NCBI RefSeq assembly: GCF_014197615.1
Contig: NZ_JACIFY010000001.1
Location: forward strand, 372,001 to 436,000
Source of the DNA: Rhizobium esperanzae
GTDB lineage: Bacteria > Pseudomonadota > Alphaproteobacteria > Rhizobiales > Rhizobiaceae
Reading direction: 5' to 3'
DNA: 64,000 nt
Positions within the stretch are counted from its first letter, which is position 1, and the number at the start of each line of letters is the position of its first letter. Positions 57,901 to 64,000 of this stretch are shown one piece after another. A program made the position numbers and the translations under genes. The notes beneath the pieces are model-generated. The model saw only the letters and a program-made list of their open reading frames with translations. It did not search any database and was not told the origin of the DNA.

Positions 57901-58904
57901 GCGAAGCCAGCCGTGCCTCCGACGGCGCTGCCCAGCACATGCGCGAAGCGCTGCGCGAGGCGATCGACGATGCCGTCGGCCGCTTCTCCGGCGCCACCGA
58001 TGATATCCGCCGTTCCGCCGCCGACATCCGCAACGAACTCGACGCCACCCGCGCCGAATTGAAGCGCGGCGCCTTCGATCTTCCGGAAGAAGCCAAGGAA
58101 AGCGCCTCGGCCATGCGCCGGGCCGTTGCCGAGCAGATCAAGGCGCTGCAGGATATCTCGCAGCTCGTCGGCCGCTCCAGCCAGCAGCTTGAGATCTCCG
58201 AACCCGTCGCCCGCACCCTCGCCCAGGCACAGCCTGCCCCGCGTCCGGCGCAACCTGTTGTAACCCAGCAGGCCGCAGTTCAGCCGCAGCAGCCGTCAGC
58301 GCCCCCATCGATCGAAGCGACGGGCCTGCGCGGAACGATCGCGCCGGCAGTACCGGTTGCCGCTCCTCAGCGCGCCGCCCCGCAGCCTGCGCCCACTCGC
58401 CAGGAGCCGGCTCGCCCGGAAAGCGGCGGCTGGATCAGCGATCTCCTGCGCGGCGCATCGCGTGAGGAGACCGCAGACGAGGCGCCTGCCCGTGCCCCGG
58501 CCCGGCCGGCGGAAGCCGCCGCACCGGCCGCGCGCAGCAATGACAGCCGCAATCCGCGCCACGTGGTCGAATCGCTGAACTCGCTCTCTGTCGATATCGC
58601 CCGTGCCATCGATCACGACGCCTCGGTCGATCTCTGGCGCCGTTACCAGCGCGGCGAGCGCGACGTCTTCACCCGTCGCCTCTACACGCTGAAGGGCCAG
58701 CAGACCTTCGATGAGATCAAGCGCAAATACGACCGCGAACCAGAGTTCCGCACCGCCGTCGACCGCTATATCGGTGATTTCGAAAAGCTGCTCGCCGACG
58801 TCGCCCGCACCGATCCGAACCAGACCGTCTCGCAGTCCTACCTCACCTCGGATACGGGCAAGGTCTACACCATGCTCGCCCATGCAGCAGGCAGGCTCAG
58901 CTGA
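51927..58904 (+). CDS. rgsE: Giant coiled-coil polar-growth protein, GPR/RgsE-like
   Basis: A 2325-residue protein. Residues about 1-111 are cytosolic and charged, then two membrane segments (about 112-131 and 147-170). Residues about 200-2130 are almost entirely heptad/hendecad coiled coil rich in Ala, Leu, Glu, Arg, Thr, with ten exact 44-residue repeats at 699-1138. A Pro/Gln/Ala linker and a conserved C-terminal domain (about 2210-2325, HVVESLNSLSVDIARAIDHD onward) end it. Size, topology and apolipoprotein-like composition match Agrobacterium growth pole ring protein GPR and Sinorhizobium RgsE, which organise unipolar growth. ATG 51927 has an ACGAGG site. The homology is by recall, not a search. 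Confidence 0.8.
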   Translation: MANNKYNESIEDKAFKALDEALQIDFGKDNVPSRRGDAPEAPEAHVSDPVNARNQQAQEEAQRRSRRASAGEQASRGPAFAPANDASRNTPASILKSFDGASSRSAVRTATLFSVLWVMAGLGLMSLLYAPEIWQIRSLADLVALPGVIAGLVGIIIPVMMFYAFAIMIARAQDMRNAARSMAEVALRLAEPETIASERIMTVGQAVRREVSAMNEGIERTIARASELETLVHSEVNALERSYADNELRVRGLVHELGSEREAIVNHADRIRTSIGSVHDQLKEELSLATEEIAVRLSTSGEAFASLIDTRAAAILEKSDTALQSIGSLLAAKTDSLLQTLNASGFALATEFDNRLEALSVNLNDHGEKLLSQFETRASTMDSSTEKLNAALNERTHQLSEILIARTREINESLKSGERTIGGTLDDVLAKLNSALDEKGASFRQSLQSTADDAVMDLDVRSGFFEERLQTTVAQLSTAFDERVAEFTSAFDKRTGSLDTKLMESLARINETLTGGSESIDGILSSSIDRLGASMTDQSLALATALATGHEMLESTLGARADEITTALSDRTGELTSALQSATSDIALTLASGTSELQNNLQTRSAELRDTLRSTTTDLTTAVAAGTEQVTAAFGGRAEELTGALAARAAEITDALGTAHGRIDSVMAERGGALIEALTTHHGRFEEALTSRSDAIINAVSGTHDRLAETLDEKAMSLAISLNESQARIEDTLESRSEALLKAVSGTHDRLSETLDEKAMSLAISLNENQARIEDTLETRSAALLNAVSGTHDRLSETLDSKAAALTNSLDERHARIEDALGTRAEALLNTVSGTRDRLAETLDEKATAIAKSLNESQARIEDTLQTRSAALLDAVSGTHERLAETLDEKAMALAISLNETQTRIENTMETGAAAVLSAVSGTHERLSETLDEKAMTLAISLNESQSRIEDTLEARSEAFLKSVSGTHDRLSQALDEKSAALAASLNEGQSRLQDTLESRSQSFLDAVAATHDRLSETLDDRAMALAISLNESRSRLEETLTTGTDAITNAVSGTHEGVNGVLDQKAAALAASLSEGQARIEEALTHRTAALIGAVTASHDRLTDALDEKTMALAISLDDNQSRFDSALEARSNSMMEAVANAETRVAGAFADKTEAIRAAYTDNQQRLENALSQHSAALSGALDAGGSRFEDIVGGLTGRIEGRLTDAHARLGGLADETAARIERGLDSAHDRIRTTLEDRANAIDLSLSQAHALISDTLTEQATSIGTSVATSVSMLEMSLEEREAAIRQAIDSGAQTLENRMQAGAGQIAGRFQEAASAISNSAQSLSAHLGQSVESLTGRFEETGSRVEAGLAAIETRIRDGVGGVADRVETVGGQLSGVLADGISRLGTLSNDATQRISATLEGSAANLTQAIDSRTANLAETLDSRATSMTGAIEGRTAILGETLDRGNERIEERLSTMDRALTLGLEAVNRTIEGKAAGLASTLRSAVAEAAQGMEGEATRTTELLGKTGQQFAEDLNTKSDEFTRTMDERSSQIVTRVAEAQNRLASQAAAVAQTFSEAGNAIVNKVAEAETIVGTQVNAISKVLSDAGQSLEARGDAIRSTLSGAGSEISATMADVDRALEARSSAIRSNLEERAREIDTTFTDIDRALEARGNSIRSTLEDRTRDLNSMLAGRSVELTRILDETARPIIDRYTDAGEQAAARITAAANLSADRLRAENEALASAVAARTENVANAVSAIENSLVGNVNGLVQRMSESSAAMAMMMNRAAEQLASVDGRLGDTTTRFADSANKAAEMVNASTRLLEGKVDRLSDISGQTLSQVGGIIGRFDEHSKVLTQASQLLGAAQSNLASTLEEREGALQALSVSLVQRSDEIEKTMRGLGGMIETVFERAEQRSSQVTGNLRQGVQSSFADIGRILTETEKRAQEAAETMREAITRAGDEANTTIDGTFANVERRSGDLSNRIRGGLTASLSEVERMVGEASRASDGAAQHMREALREAIDDAVGRFSGATDDIRRSAADIRNELDATRAELKRGAFDLPEEAKESASAMRRAVAEQIKALQDISQLVGRSSQQLEISEPVARTLAQAQPAPRPAQPVVTQQAAVQPQQPSAPPSIEATGLRGTIAPAVPVAAPQRAAPQPAPTRQEPARPESGGWISDLLRGASREETADEAPARAPARPAEAAAPAARSNDSRNPRHVVESLNSLSVDIARAIDHDASVDLWRRYQRGERDVFTRRLYTLKGQQTFDEIKRKYDREPEFRTAVDRYIGDFEKLLADVARTDPNQTVSQSYLTSDTGKVYTMLAHAAGRLS
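54021..55340 (+). repeat. Ten tandem 132-base (44-codon) repeats inside the giant gene
   Basis: Each unit starts at A/S/T-V-S-G-T-H-[DE]-R-L and ends near the next such motif: starts at 54021, 54153, 54285 and so on every 132 bases to 55209. No insertions or deletions break the register. Later units are more diverged. 44 residues equal four 11-residue turns, the period of apolipoprotein-type amphipathic helices. The repeats are a likely site for slippage or recombination. Confidence 0.9.
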
Positions 58905-59024
58905 GCCTGTTTGTAACCATCGATCGCATCTGAGCGAATGGAACAGGAAGCCGCCGCGCGCATGTCGGGCGGCTTTCGTTCGTCAAGGACGCGACAGATA
59001 ACGCCCAATCGTGAGATATTCGAA

Positions 59025-59585
59025 ATGACCAAGGCCCTGCTCATCATCGATGTACAGAATGCAATTCTCTCCGGAAAGGCCACGCCGGAGCGCCGGCCGC
59101 AGGTCGATACCGCGCTCGATGAGACCATCGCTCGGCTCGCATCGCTCCAGGAAAGGGCACGACAGTCGGGCGCGCCGGTCCTGCTGGTACAACATGACGG
59201 CGACAGCGGCCATCGATTGGCCGTCGGCACCGAAGGATGGGCGCTGCGCGAGGAGATCGCGCCGAAACAAGGCGAGGTCGTCATCCGCAAGAAAAGTGCC
59301 GACTCCTTCTTCGAGACCGATCTGACCGAACGCTTGAACGAGCGGTCGGTCACCCACCTCGTCATCGGCGGCTGCATGTCACAATTCTGCGTCGACACGA
59401 CGGTCAGGCGCGCCGTTTCCCTCGGATACCAAGTGACACTGATTGCCGATGGTCACACCACCGGCGACACGGCGACCCTCACCTTCTCAGAGATCGTCGC
59501 CCACCATAATGAAACGCTCGACGGTTTCGATGCGGGCAAGGCGACGGTAGAAATCCGCTCTGCCGCCGGTATTGCTTTTTCATAG
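59025..59585 (+). CDS. Isochorismatase-family cysteine hydrolase
   Basis: A 186-residue hydrolase. The triad is Asp in LLIIDVQNA, Lys in VIRKKSADSF and Cys in QFCVDTTVRRA, with GGCMS before it. The family includes isochorismatases, nicotinamidases and other amidases; the substrate is unknown. ATG 59025 is used because upstream in-frame codons lack a ribosome site. Confidence 0.88.
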   Translation: MTKALLIIDVQNAILSGKATPERRPQVDTALDETIARLASLQERARQSGAPVLLVQHDGDSGHRLAVGTEGWALREEIAPKQGEVVIRKKSADSFFETDLTERLNERSVTHLVIGGCMSQFCVDTTVRRAVSLGYQVTLIADGHTTGDTATLTFSEIVAHHNETLDGFDAGKATVEIRSAAGIAFS

Positions 59586-59598
59586 ATTTAGGGCCGCC

Positions 59599-59617
59599 GG
59601 GACCGCCAGGCGGTCCC
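59599..59617. terminator. Hairpin between convergent genes
   Basis: GGGACCGCC (59599-59607) and GGCGGTCCC (59609-59617) are perfect complements around one base; the RNA would fold with a larger loop. It separates the isochorismatase-family and synthetase-like genes, which converge. No long T run follows. Confidence 0.5.
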
Positions 59618-59630
59618 GATCGTCCGTCTT

Positions 59631-60509
59631 TCACCGATCGGCTGCTATGCTCCAATTGTAAACGCAACGATCGAGGCCGATGGCAATTTCCAGCACCAGG
59701 ACGTCGTGTTCGATGTCGGGGCCTTTCTTGGGCTGCGACCGGTAGCGCTGCGGAAAGTCCGTACGCCGCGAGATCGAGCAAACCTCCATCCATTTGTCGC
59801 CATTGTCGACCTCGATATCCGTCGTCACCTCGGAATAGGCCGGCAGCCGATCGGAGGGCACGATGCGCGTCGGCAGATGGATCAGCGAGGCGATCATGCG
59901 GCGGACAGGTTCCAGGCAGGCAGCGTGATAATCGTTGCCGCTGCCGGCCGTGAAGGCGCATTGGAATTCGAGCTGCCAGAATTCCTTCAGCCGCATATGT
60001 TTCATCGGCTGCTCCTGCTCGCGGCGATAGGACCGGCCCGCCTGCCAGACGCAGAGCGGCAGCCGCGTCCTCGAGTGATTTCCGAGAATGTGCTGCATAT
60101 AGGCATAGGTGGACGGCGTGGTCTCCGGTCTGAGCACCAGCGCGGTATCGCCGGCGGAAAGCTGTTCCTGGACCCAGATATCGGCATTCGAATAGGCGCT
60201 CGAAACCAGCGCCCGCGGCATCAGCGCCGGCGCCTCGACTCTCCTGACATCCCAGGCAGGATTGACGGATCTGAGAAAACTGCGGACCTCTTGCGCGAAG
60301 AAGCCGATCATGTGATCGCGCAGATGAATCTCGCGCTCCTCCCAATGGACGAGCGAATTGACATGATAAAGATTGAGCACGGTGCCGGTCTCCTTGGCAG
60401 CCTTGATTGACGTGGTGAGGGGCTTTACGTCCGGCAATGCGCCCGGACGCCCGCAGCGCCCGACGTCACAGCAGGACGCGAAGACCTCGTCCGCCAAAAG
60501 CGCGCGCAA
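59631..60509 (-). CDS. Stand-alone class II aminoacyl-tRNA synthetase-like core
   Basis: A protein of 249-292 residues depending on the start. It has the class II core only: ALVLRPETTPSTYAYMQH, a motif 2-like GRSYRREQEQPMKHMRLKEF, WQLEFQC, and a motif 3-like EIAIGLDRCVYN. These are closest to the Gly/His/Pro/Ser/Thr group. There is no anticodon-binding domain. TTG 60509 opens the frame with Cys-rich residues (CCDVGRCG); GTG 60380 has AAGGAG nine bases upstream and may be the true start. It could activate an amino acid for a non-tRNA carrier. Confidence 0.72.
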   Translation of the reverse strand: MRALLADEVFASCCDVGRCGRPGALPDVKPLTTSIKAAKETGTVLNLYHVNSLVHWEEREIHLRDHMIGFFAQEVRSFLRSVNPAWDVRRVEAPALMPRALVSSAYSNADIWVQEQLSAGDTALVLRPETTPSTYAYMQHILGNHSRTRLPLCVWQAGRSYRREQEQPMKHMRLKEFWQLEFQCAFTAGSGNDYHAACLEPVRRMIASLIHLPTRIVPSDRLPAYSEVTTDIEVDNGDKWMEVCSISRRTDFPQRYRSQPKKGPDIEHDVLVLEIAIGLDRCVYNWSIAADR

Positions 60510-60749
60510 TCGCGACCTGCAGGCAGGTGCGGTGACGATGGGAGAAAGGCGCGCTCTTTATGCTCATGATGGATTTTTATGTGCGATGCGCGCCATTGTC
60601 AAAACCGAAGACCGCGAGGCAAAAGCAATCAGCTGTGGACAGAGCGTTTTTATTTCCCTCCGTCCTTCTTTTCGTCACAAACTTTCCCGATCGGCTTGCG
60701 TTTAGCCAACGGCTCCCCTCGGCCGTCCAACAACAGAGACCGTAGCCCG

Positions 60750-61625
60750 ATGACCAATATGACCTCCCGGCTCCTTGCCACCGCGCTCTCCTGCGCCATG
60801 CTGATGGGCGCATTCACGGCCGCTCATGCCGGCCAGGCAAGTTTCGTCATCGATGCGCAATCCGGTCAGGTTCTCGAAGCATCCAATCAGGACGAGCTGA
60901 ACTATCCGGCGTCGCTGACCAAGATGATGACGCTCTACCTCGCCTTCGAGGCTCTGCACGAGGGACGCCTCAAATGGGACCAGAAGCTCACCATGTCGGA
61001 AAATGCCGAGAGCAAGGAGCCGTTCAAGCTCGCCATCGGCGCCGGTCGCCAGGTGACGTTGCGTGAAGCAGTCGAAAGCATCGTCGTCCTGTCCGCCAAC
61101 GACTCTGCCGTCGCGATCGCCGAACAGCTCGGCGGCTCAGAACAGGCTTTCGCCAAGACGATGACCGACAAGGCGCGCCAGCTCGGCATGAGGAATACGG
61201 TCTTCAAGAATCCCTCGGGCCTCCCCGACCCGGAACAGGTCACCTCGGCGCGCGATATGGCAACCCTCGGCGTTTCGCTGATGCGGGACTTTCCCGAGGA
61301 GTTCAAGCTCTTCTCCATGCGCGGCTTTCAGTTCCGCGGCATGAAGCTGCGCGGCCACAACAATCTCATGTACCGCTATAACGGCGTCGACGGCATCAAG
61401 ACCGGCTATACCGATGCATCCGGCTACAATGTCGTGACCTCGGCACTGAAGGATGGCCGCCGCGTCGTCGGCGTCGTCATGGGCGAAAAAACCGCCAGCC
61501 TGCGCGACGACAAGATGGCAGGCCTGCTGGACAGCACGCTGCCGTCGTCATCGACCGCCACGGCATCCACCACACCGGGCAAACAACCCGGAGCCACGAT
61601 GACGGACGCGCAGCCGACGAAGTAG
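60750..61625 (+). CDS. D-alanyl-D-alanine carboxypeptidase, S11 family
   Basis: A 291-residue DD-carboxypeptidase trimming peptidoglycan peptides in the periplasm. A signal peptide (LLATALSCAMLMGAFTAAHA) is followed by the SxxK motif YPASLTKMM, the SxN motif VVLSANDSA and the KTG motif GIKTGYT. It lacks the C-terminal beta domain of PBP5. The tail is Ser/Thr/Pro-rich. ATG 60750 gives the signal peptide; an ATG at 60759 is possible. Confidence 0.92.
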   Translation: MTNMTSRLLATALSCAMLMGAFTAAHAGQASFVIDAQSGQVLEASNQDELNYPASLTKMMTLYLAFEALHEGRLKWDQKLTMSENAESKEPFKLAIGAGRQVTLREAVESIVVLSANDSAVAIAEQLGGSEQAFAKTMTDKARQLGMRNTVFKNPSGLPDPEQVTSARDMATLGVSLMRDFPEEFKLFSMRGFQFRGMKLRGHNNLMYRYNGVDGIKTGYTDASGYNVVTSALKDGRRVVGVVMGEKTASLRDDKMAGLLDSTLPSSSTATASTTPGKQPGATMTDAQPTK

Positions 61626-61637
61626 ACTGCGTCACGG

Positions 61638-62891
61638 CTATCTGAAAGCCACTTCCAGATGCTGCCGGTCTTGCGCAATCACCCTGCAATTCGTTTCGAA
61701 CCCTTCGCCTTTGATGGCCAGGATGAATTCCGAAGGAATGCCTGTCGTATTGGAGACTGAGATGCCCGCACTCTCCGAGCCGATGGACTTGACGGTGCAG
61801 TCGATTGTCGAGCGTCGCTCGTTGAACAGGATCGAACCCGCTTTCAGAACCCGCCGCCGACCGCCGATGGCATGATCGGCATGAATCGAACTCCATGATA
61901 CGCAGCGATTCCGGCCGCCATGTTTGGCCTGATACATCGCAGCATCCGCCTGAGCCAGCAGGGTCTCGATCTCCTTGCTGACGATCGACAGCGTCGAGCT
62001 TCCCAAGCTCGCCGTGACATGCAGGACGCCATGTTCGCCACGGATCGGCTGCGAGGCGATGGCGGCCCTGAGTTTTTCGGCGACGGCGGCAGCCCCTTCC
62101 CGGTCGACATGCGGCAGGACGACGGCGAATTCCTCGCCTCCGATCCGGCCGAACAGATCGCCGACGCGAAGGGTCGTCTTGCAGATCGCCGCCACTGCCT
62201 TCAGAACATCGTCTCCCGCAGCGTGTCCATGCGTATCGTTCACCCGTTTGAAATGGTCGATATCGAAGACGATGCAGGACAGGTCATGCTGGTGCCGCAG
62301 AGCGAGCGAAATCAGTTGATCTGCTTCCTGCTTGAAGGCGCGCCGCGTCATCGCCTCGGTCAGGCTGTCGGTGGCGGCCGACTGCATCAGCTCGATGCGG
62401 TCCATCGCCGCTCCCGCCAACTCCTCGAGAATGGCGAGGTCTCGGCTGCCGAACGACCTTGGCCGGCGGTCGATCGCACATACCGTTCCGATCATGTGCC
62501 CGGCTTTCGTTCTAAGCGGCACGCCGGCATAGAAACGGATATGATCCTCGCCCGTCACCGCGGAATGTTTTGAAAAGCGCGCATCCTTGGTGGCATCCTG
62601 CACGATGACAGGCTCGTCGCAGTCCACCACGCAGCGGCAGAACGTGTCTTCGAGCGACACCTCGTCTGCCGACAGGCCGGAGCAGGCCTTGTACCATTGC
62701 CGATGCCCATCGATCAGCGATACGATGCCGATGTCGATGGAAAATATCTGCTTTATCAGGCGGACGATCCGCTCGAAGCCTTCGTCCCTCGGCGTGTCGA
62801 GAATGTCGAGCTGCTGCAGCGCCGCCAGGCGAGCATTATCGCGTTGAATCGCTTCCGATGACGATTTTCCGAATACGCGTGCGACCACCAT
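61638..62891 (-). CDS. GAF-GGEEF-PilZ diguanylate cyclase
   Basis: A 417-residue signalling enzyme. An N-terminal GAF domain (about 25-160) is followed by a GGDEF domain (about 170-330): DSLTEAMTRRAF, FDIDHFKRVNDTHGHAAGDD, the I-site RVGD five residues before GGEEF, and ADAAMYQAKHGGRN. The last 75 residues (RRRVLKAGSILFNERRSTID onward) resemble a PilZ domain, including the R-x-x-x-R region; the second motif is degenerate. It makes cyclic di-GMP and may also bind it. ATG 62891 has GGAGG eight bases upstream. Confidence 0.88.
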   Translation of the reverse strand: MVVARVFGKSSSEAIQRDNARLAALQQLDILDTPRDEGFERIVRLIKQIFSIDIGIVSLIDGHRQWYKACSGLSADEVSLEDTFCRCVVDCDEPVIVQDATKDARFSKHSAVTGEDHIRFYAGVPLRTKAGHMIGTVCAIDRRPRSFGSRDLAILEELAGAAMDRIELMQSAATDSLTEAMTRRAFKQEADQLISLALRHQHDLSCIVFDIDHFKRVNDTHGHAAGDDVLKAVAAICKTTLRVGDLFGRIGGEEFAVVLPHVDREGAAAVAEKLRAAIASQPIRGEHGVLHVTASLGSSTLSIVSKEIETLLAQADAAMYQAKHGGRNRCVSWSSIHADHAIGGRRRVLKAGSILFNERRSTIDCTVKSIGSESAGISVSNTTGIPSEFILAIKGEGFETNCRVIAQDRQHLEVAFR

Positions 62892-63038
62892 GCAGCATGC
62901 CTCCTGACAGTGACAACATGATGCGTTCCATAAATTCGTGAAGAAATTGAATACGATGACAGCCCCAACGTCATGGGGCCAAATATTTTTCGAAATCAGC
63001 AACCCTTGATGTCGACGCAGCGACTGCCAAGCGCCATC

Positions 63039-63650
63039 TCAGATTGAGCGCAGCGTCCAGCTGACGATCTCGGAGGCGACAGTGGAGAAGGCGCGGTCGA
63101 GGCTCTTGACGAATCCGTCATTATCGCCGCCCGCCGGCGCCGTGGCGCGAAACACCTTCTGCGCGCGCACCGAGCCGTTGCGGTCGTTGAGGATCTTGGC
63201 GGAGATTTCGACCACCGCCTGGTTGCCGCTCGAAGCATCGATCTCGAAGGAGCGGATATCGGTGACGACCTGATAATCGATCGCCAGCCCCTGCCCCGGC
63301 ATGCCGACGCCGCCAAGCTTACCGGAGTTTTCGAAGGCTTCCACCAGCTTCGACTGCACCATGCGGGGCAGCTTGTCGCCCCACTGCGCCCGCGAGAGAT
63401 ACTGGATTTCCGAAGACGAAACGCGAATGACGATCTGCTCGCTGTCCAGCGCCCGGAGTGCCGTCGGCCCGGCGATCAGGATCTGGCGGGATTTGGCGGC
63501 AGGCCCCTCGCCGTCGACCGCCGCGGAGAGATCATAGGTATCGTTCTTGGCTGACGTGCCGCAGCCTGACAGGATCAACGCAGTCAGCGGCAGCGCGACC
63601 ACCGTTCCCTTGATCCACGAACGGCGCGACAACAAATGCGATGCGACCAT
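63039..63650 (-). CDS. ABC-type transport auxiliary lipoprotein (MlaC/PqiC-like)
   Basis: A 203-residue lipoprotein with signal sequence and lipobox LILSGC (about residues 25-30). The rest matches the DUF330/ABC_trans_aux family of lipoproteins that follow MlaD-type genes: VRVSSSEIQYLSRAQWGDKLPRMVQ and VRAQKVFRATAPAGG. It lies 22 bases after the mce gene and probably works in the same lipid-transport complex between the membranes. Confidence 0.85.
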   Translation of the reverse strand: MVASHLLSRRSWIKGTVVALPLTALILSGCGTSAKNDTYDLSAAVDGEGPAAKSRQILIAGPTALRALDSEQIVIRVSSSEIQYLSRAQWGDKLPRMVQSKLVEAFENSGKLGGVGMPGQGLAIDYQVVTDIRSFEIDASSGNQAVVEISAKILNDRNGSVRAQKVFRATAPAGGDNDGFVKSLDRAFSTVASEIVSWTLRSI

Positions 63651-63672
63651 ATGCGCTACCCTGCCTTCCCAG

Positions 63673-64000
63673 TTAACGCCGCGTCCGGCCGTCATATTGC
63701 TTGACCGTGTCCCCGCCGAAGATCAGGCGTTGCGGATTGCGGTCGAAGTTGGTGATCGTATCGTTCAGATTGTTCACGGTGCCGCGCATGTCGTTGACCA
63801 GTGTCTGCACGTCGCGCAAGCCGCCGCTCGAGAATTTCTGCAGATTATCGGCAATCGGCCCGATGCGCGCATTCAGATTGTCGGCGACTTTCTTGAAGGA
63901 TTCCAGCGTATCGCGCGCCTCGGTAAACAGCGATTGCGTGTTGTCGGTTCCGAGCAGCGCATCGACCTTGATGAGAATGCCGTCGATGCGGGTCGAGGCC
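63673..64000 (-). CDS. MlaD/Mce-domain lipid transport protein, C-terminus (partial)
   Basis: The minus strand is open from the window edge to TAA at 63675-63673. It reads FTEARDTLESFKKVADNLNA, then LRDVQTLVNDMRGTVNNLND and NFDRNPQRLIFGGDTVKQYD. This is the coiled C-terminal part of rhizobial MCE family proteins in Mla/Ttg2-type ABC systems for phospholipid transport. The MCE domain and start are outside the window. Confidence 0.82.
   Translation of the reverse strand, partial: ASTRIDGILIKVDALLGTDNTQSLFTEARDTLESFKKVADNLNARIGPIADNLQKFSSGGLRDVQTLVNDMRGTVNNLNDTITNFDRNPQRLIFGGDTVKQYDGRTRR

Noticed and set aside
51798..58253. Very long open frames on the minus strand (51798-54830 and 54861-58253) opposite the giant gene
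   Set aside because: They arise from the strong GC3 bias and repetitive Ala/Glu/Arg codons of the plus-strand gene; their translations are low complexity without family motifs.
60373..60745. Short plus-strand frames upstream of the carboxypeptidase gene
   Set aside because: They lack ribosome sites and sequence character; the region is better read as a divergent promoter area plus the synthetase-like gene's N-terminus.

Overview
The window is a chromosomal segment of an alphaproteobacterium of the order Hyphomicrobiales, most like the Rhizobium etli / R. leguminosarum group. This rests on high GC with strong GC3 bias, rhizobial-type recA, alaS, rpsD, icd, cckA and dksA, an alphaproteobacterial GAAC-N7-GTAC SOS box before recA, a CtrA-type TTAA-N7-TTAA box, and a 2325-residue protein that resembles the Agrobacterium/Sinorhizobium growth-pole ring protein (GPR/RgsE).

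Region 1 (1-13450) holds the end of purL, bolA and, 12.8 kb further on, its usual functional partner grxD. Between them lies a catabolic cluster built as two divergent operons. The minus operon (7825 to 458) encodes a GntR/FCD regulator, a TIM-barrel enzyme of the 3-dehydroshikimate dehydratase/sugar isomerase type, a four-gene polar-amino-acid-type ABC importer, an NAD-type shikimate/quinate dehydrogenase, a CHMI-like tautomerase, a type II dehydroquinase and a Gfo/Idh/MocA dehydrogenase. The plus operon (8077 to 11275) encodes a hydroxyquinol-type intradiol dioxygenase, an HpaH-like hydratase, an HpaI-like aldolase and a solute-binding-like protein without a signal peptide. Both promoters carry near-identical operator candidates in their -35/-10 spacers. 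The enzyme set suggests uptake and breakdown of a quinate/shikimate-type compound by ring cleavage, but joins intradiol cleavage to a tautomerase-hydratase-aldolase tail normally seen in extradiol pathways.

Region 2 (11292-31785) is core and transport genes: a membrane-bound lipase-like protein, a small basic protein, grxD, two Bcr/CflA-type MFS pumps, two tandem inositol-monophosphatase-family genes, ttcA, glsA, rpsD, a HerA-like ATPase, murI with an RNA methyltransferase and an FUSC exporter, icd, a GST, and small regulators.

Region 3 (31914-42252) has alaS, recA, a pseudouridine salvage pair (psuK-psuG), an inverted intergenic repeat, the cell-cycle hybrid kinase cckA and a divergent FliO-like gene.

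Region 4 (42428-51463) has a decayed DUF1062 gene, a cysteine-poor dksA with a TTG start, a SixA-like phosphatase, a YcjX/YcjF-like pair, the folate genes folP-folB-folK, a DUF922 protein, a ferredoxin, an Hpt protein and a possible small RNA.

Region 5 (51464-64000) is dominated by the giant coiled-coil polar-growth gene with ten exact 44-codon repeats and a CtrA-like box upstream. It is followed by an isochorismatase-family hydrolase, a stand-alone class II aminoacyl-tRNA synthetase-like core, a D-Ala-D-Ala carboxypeptidase, a GAF-GGEEF-PilZ diguanylate cyclase and the end of an Mla/Mce lipid-transport operon. No tRNA, rRNA, CRISPR array, IS element or prophage was seen.
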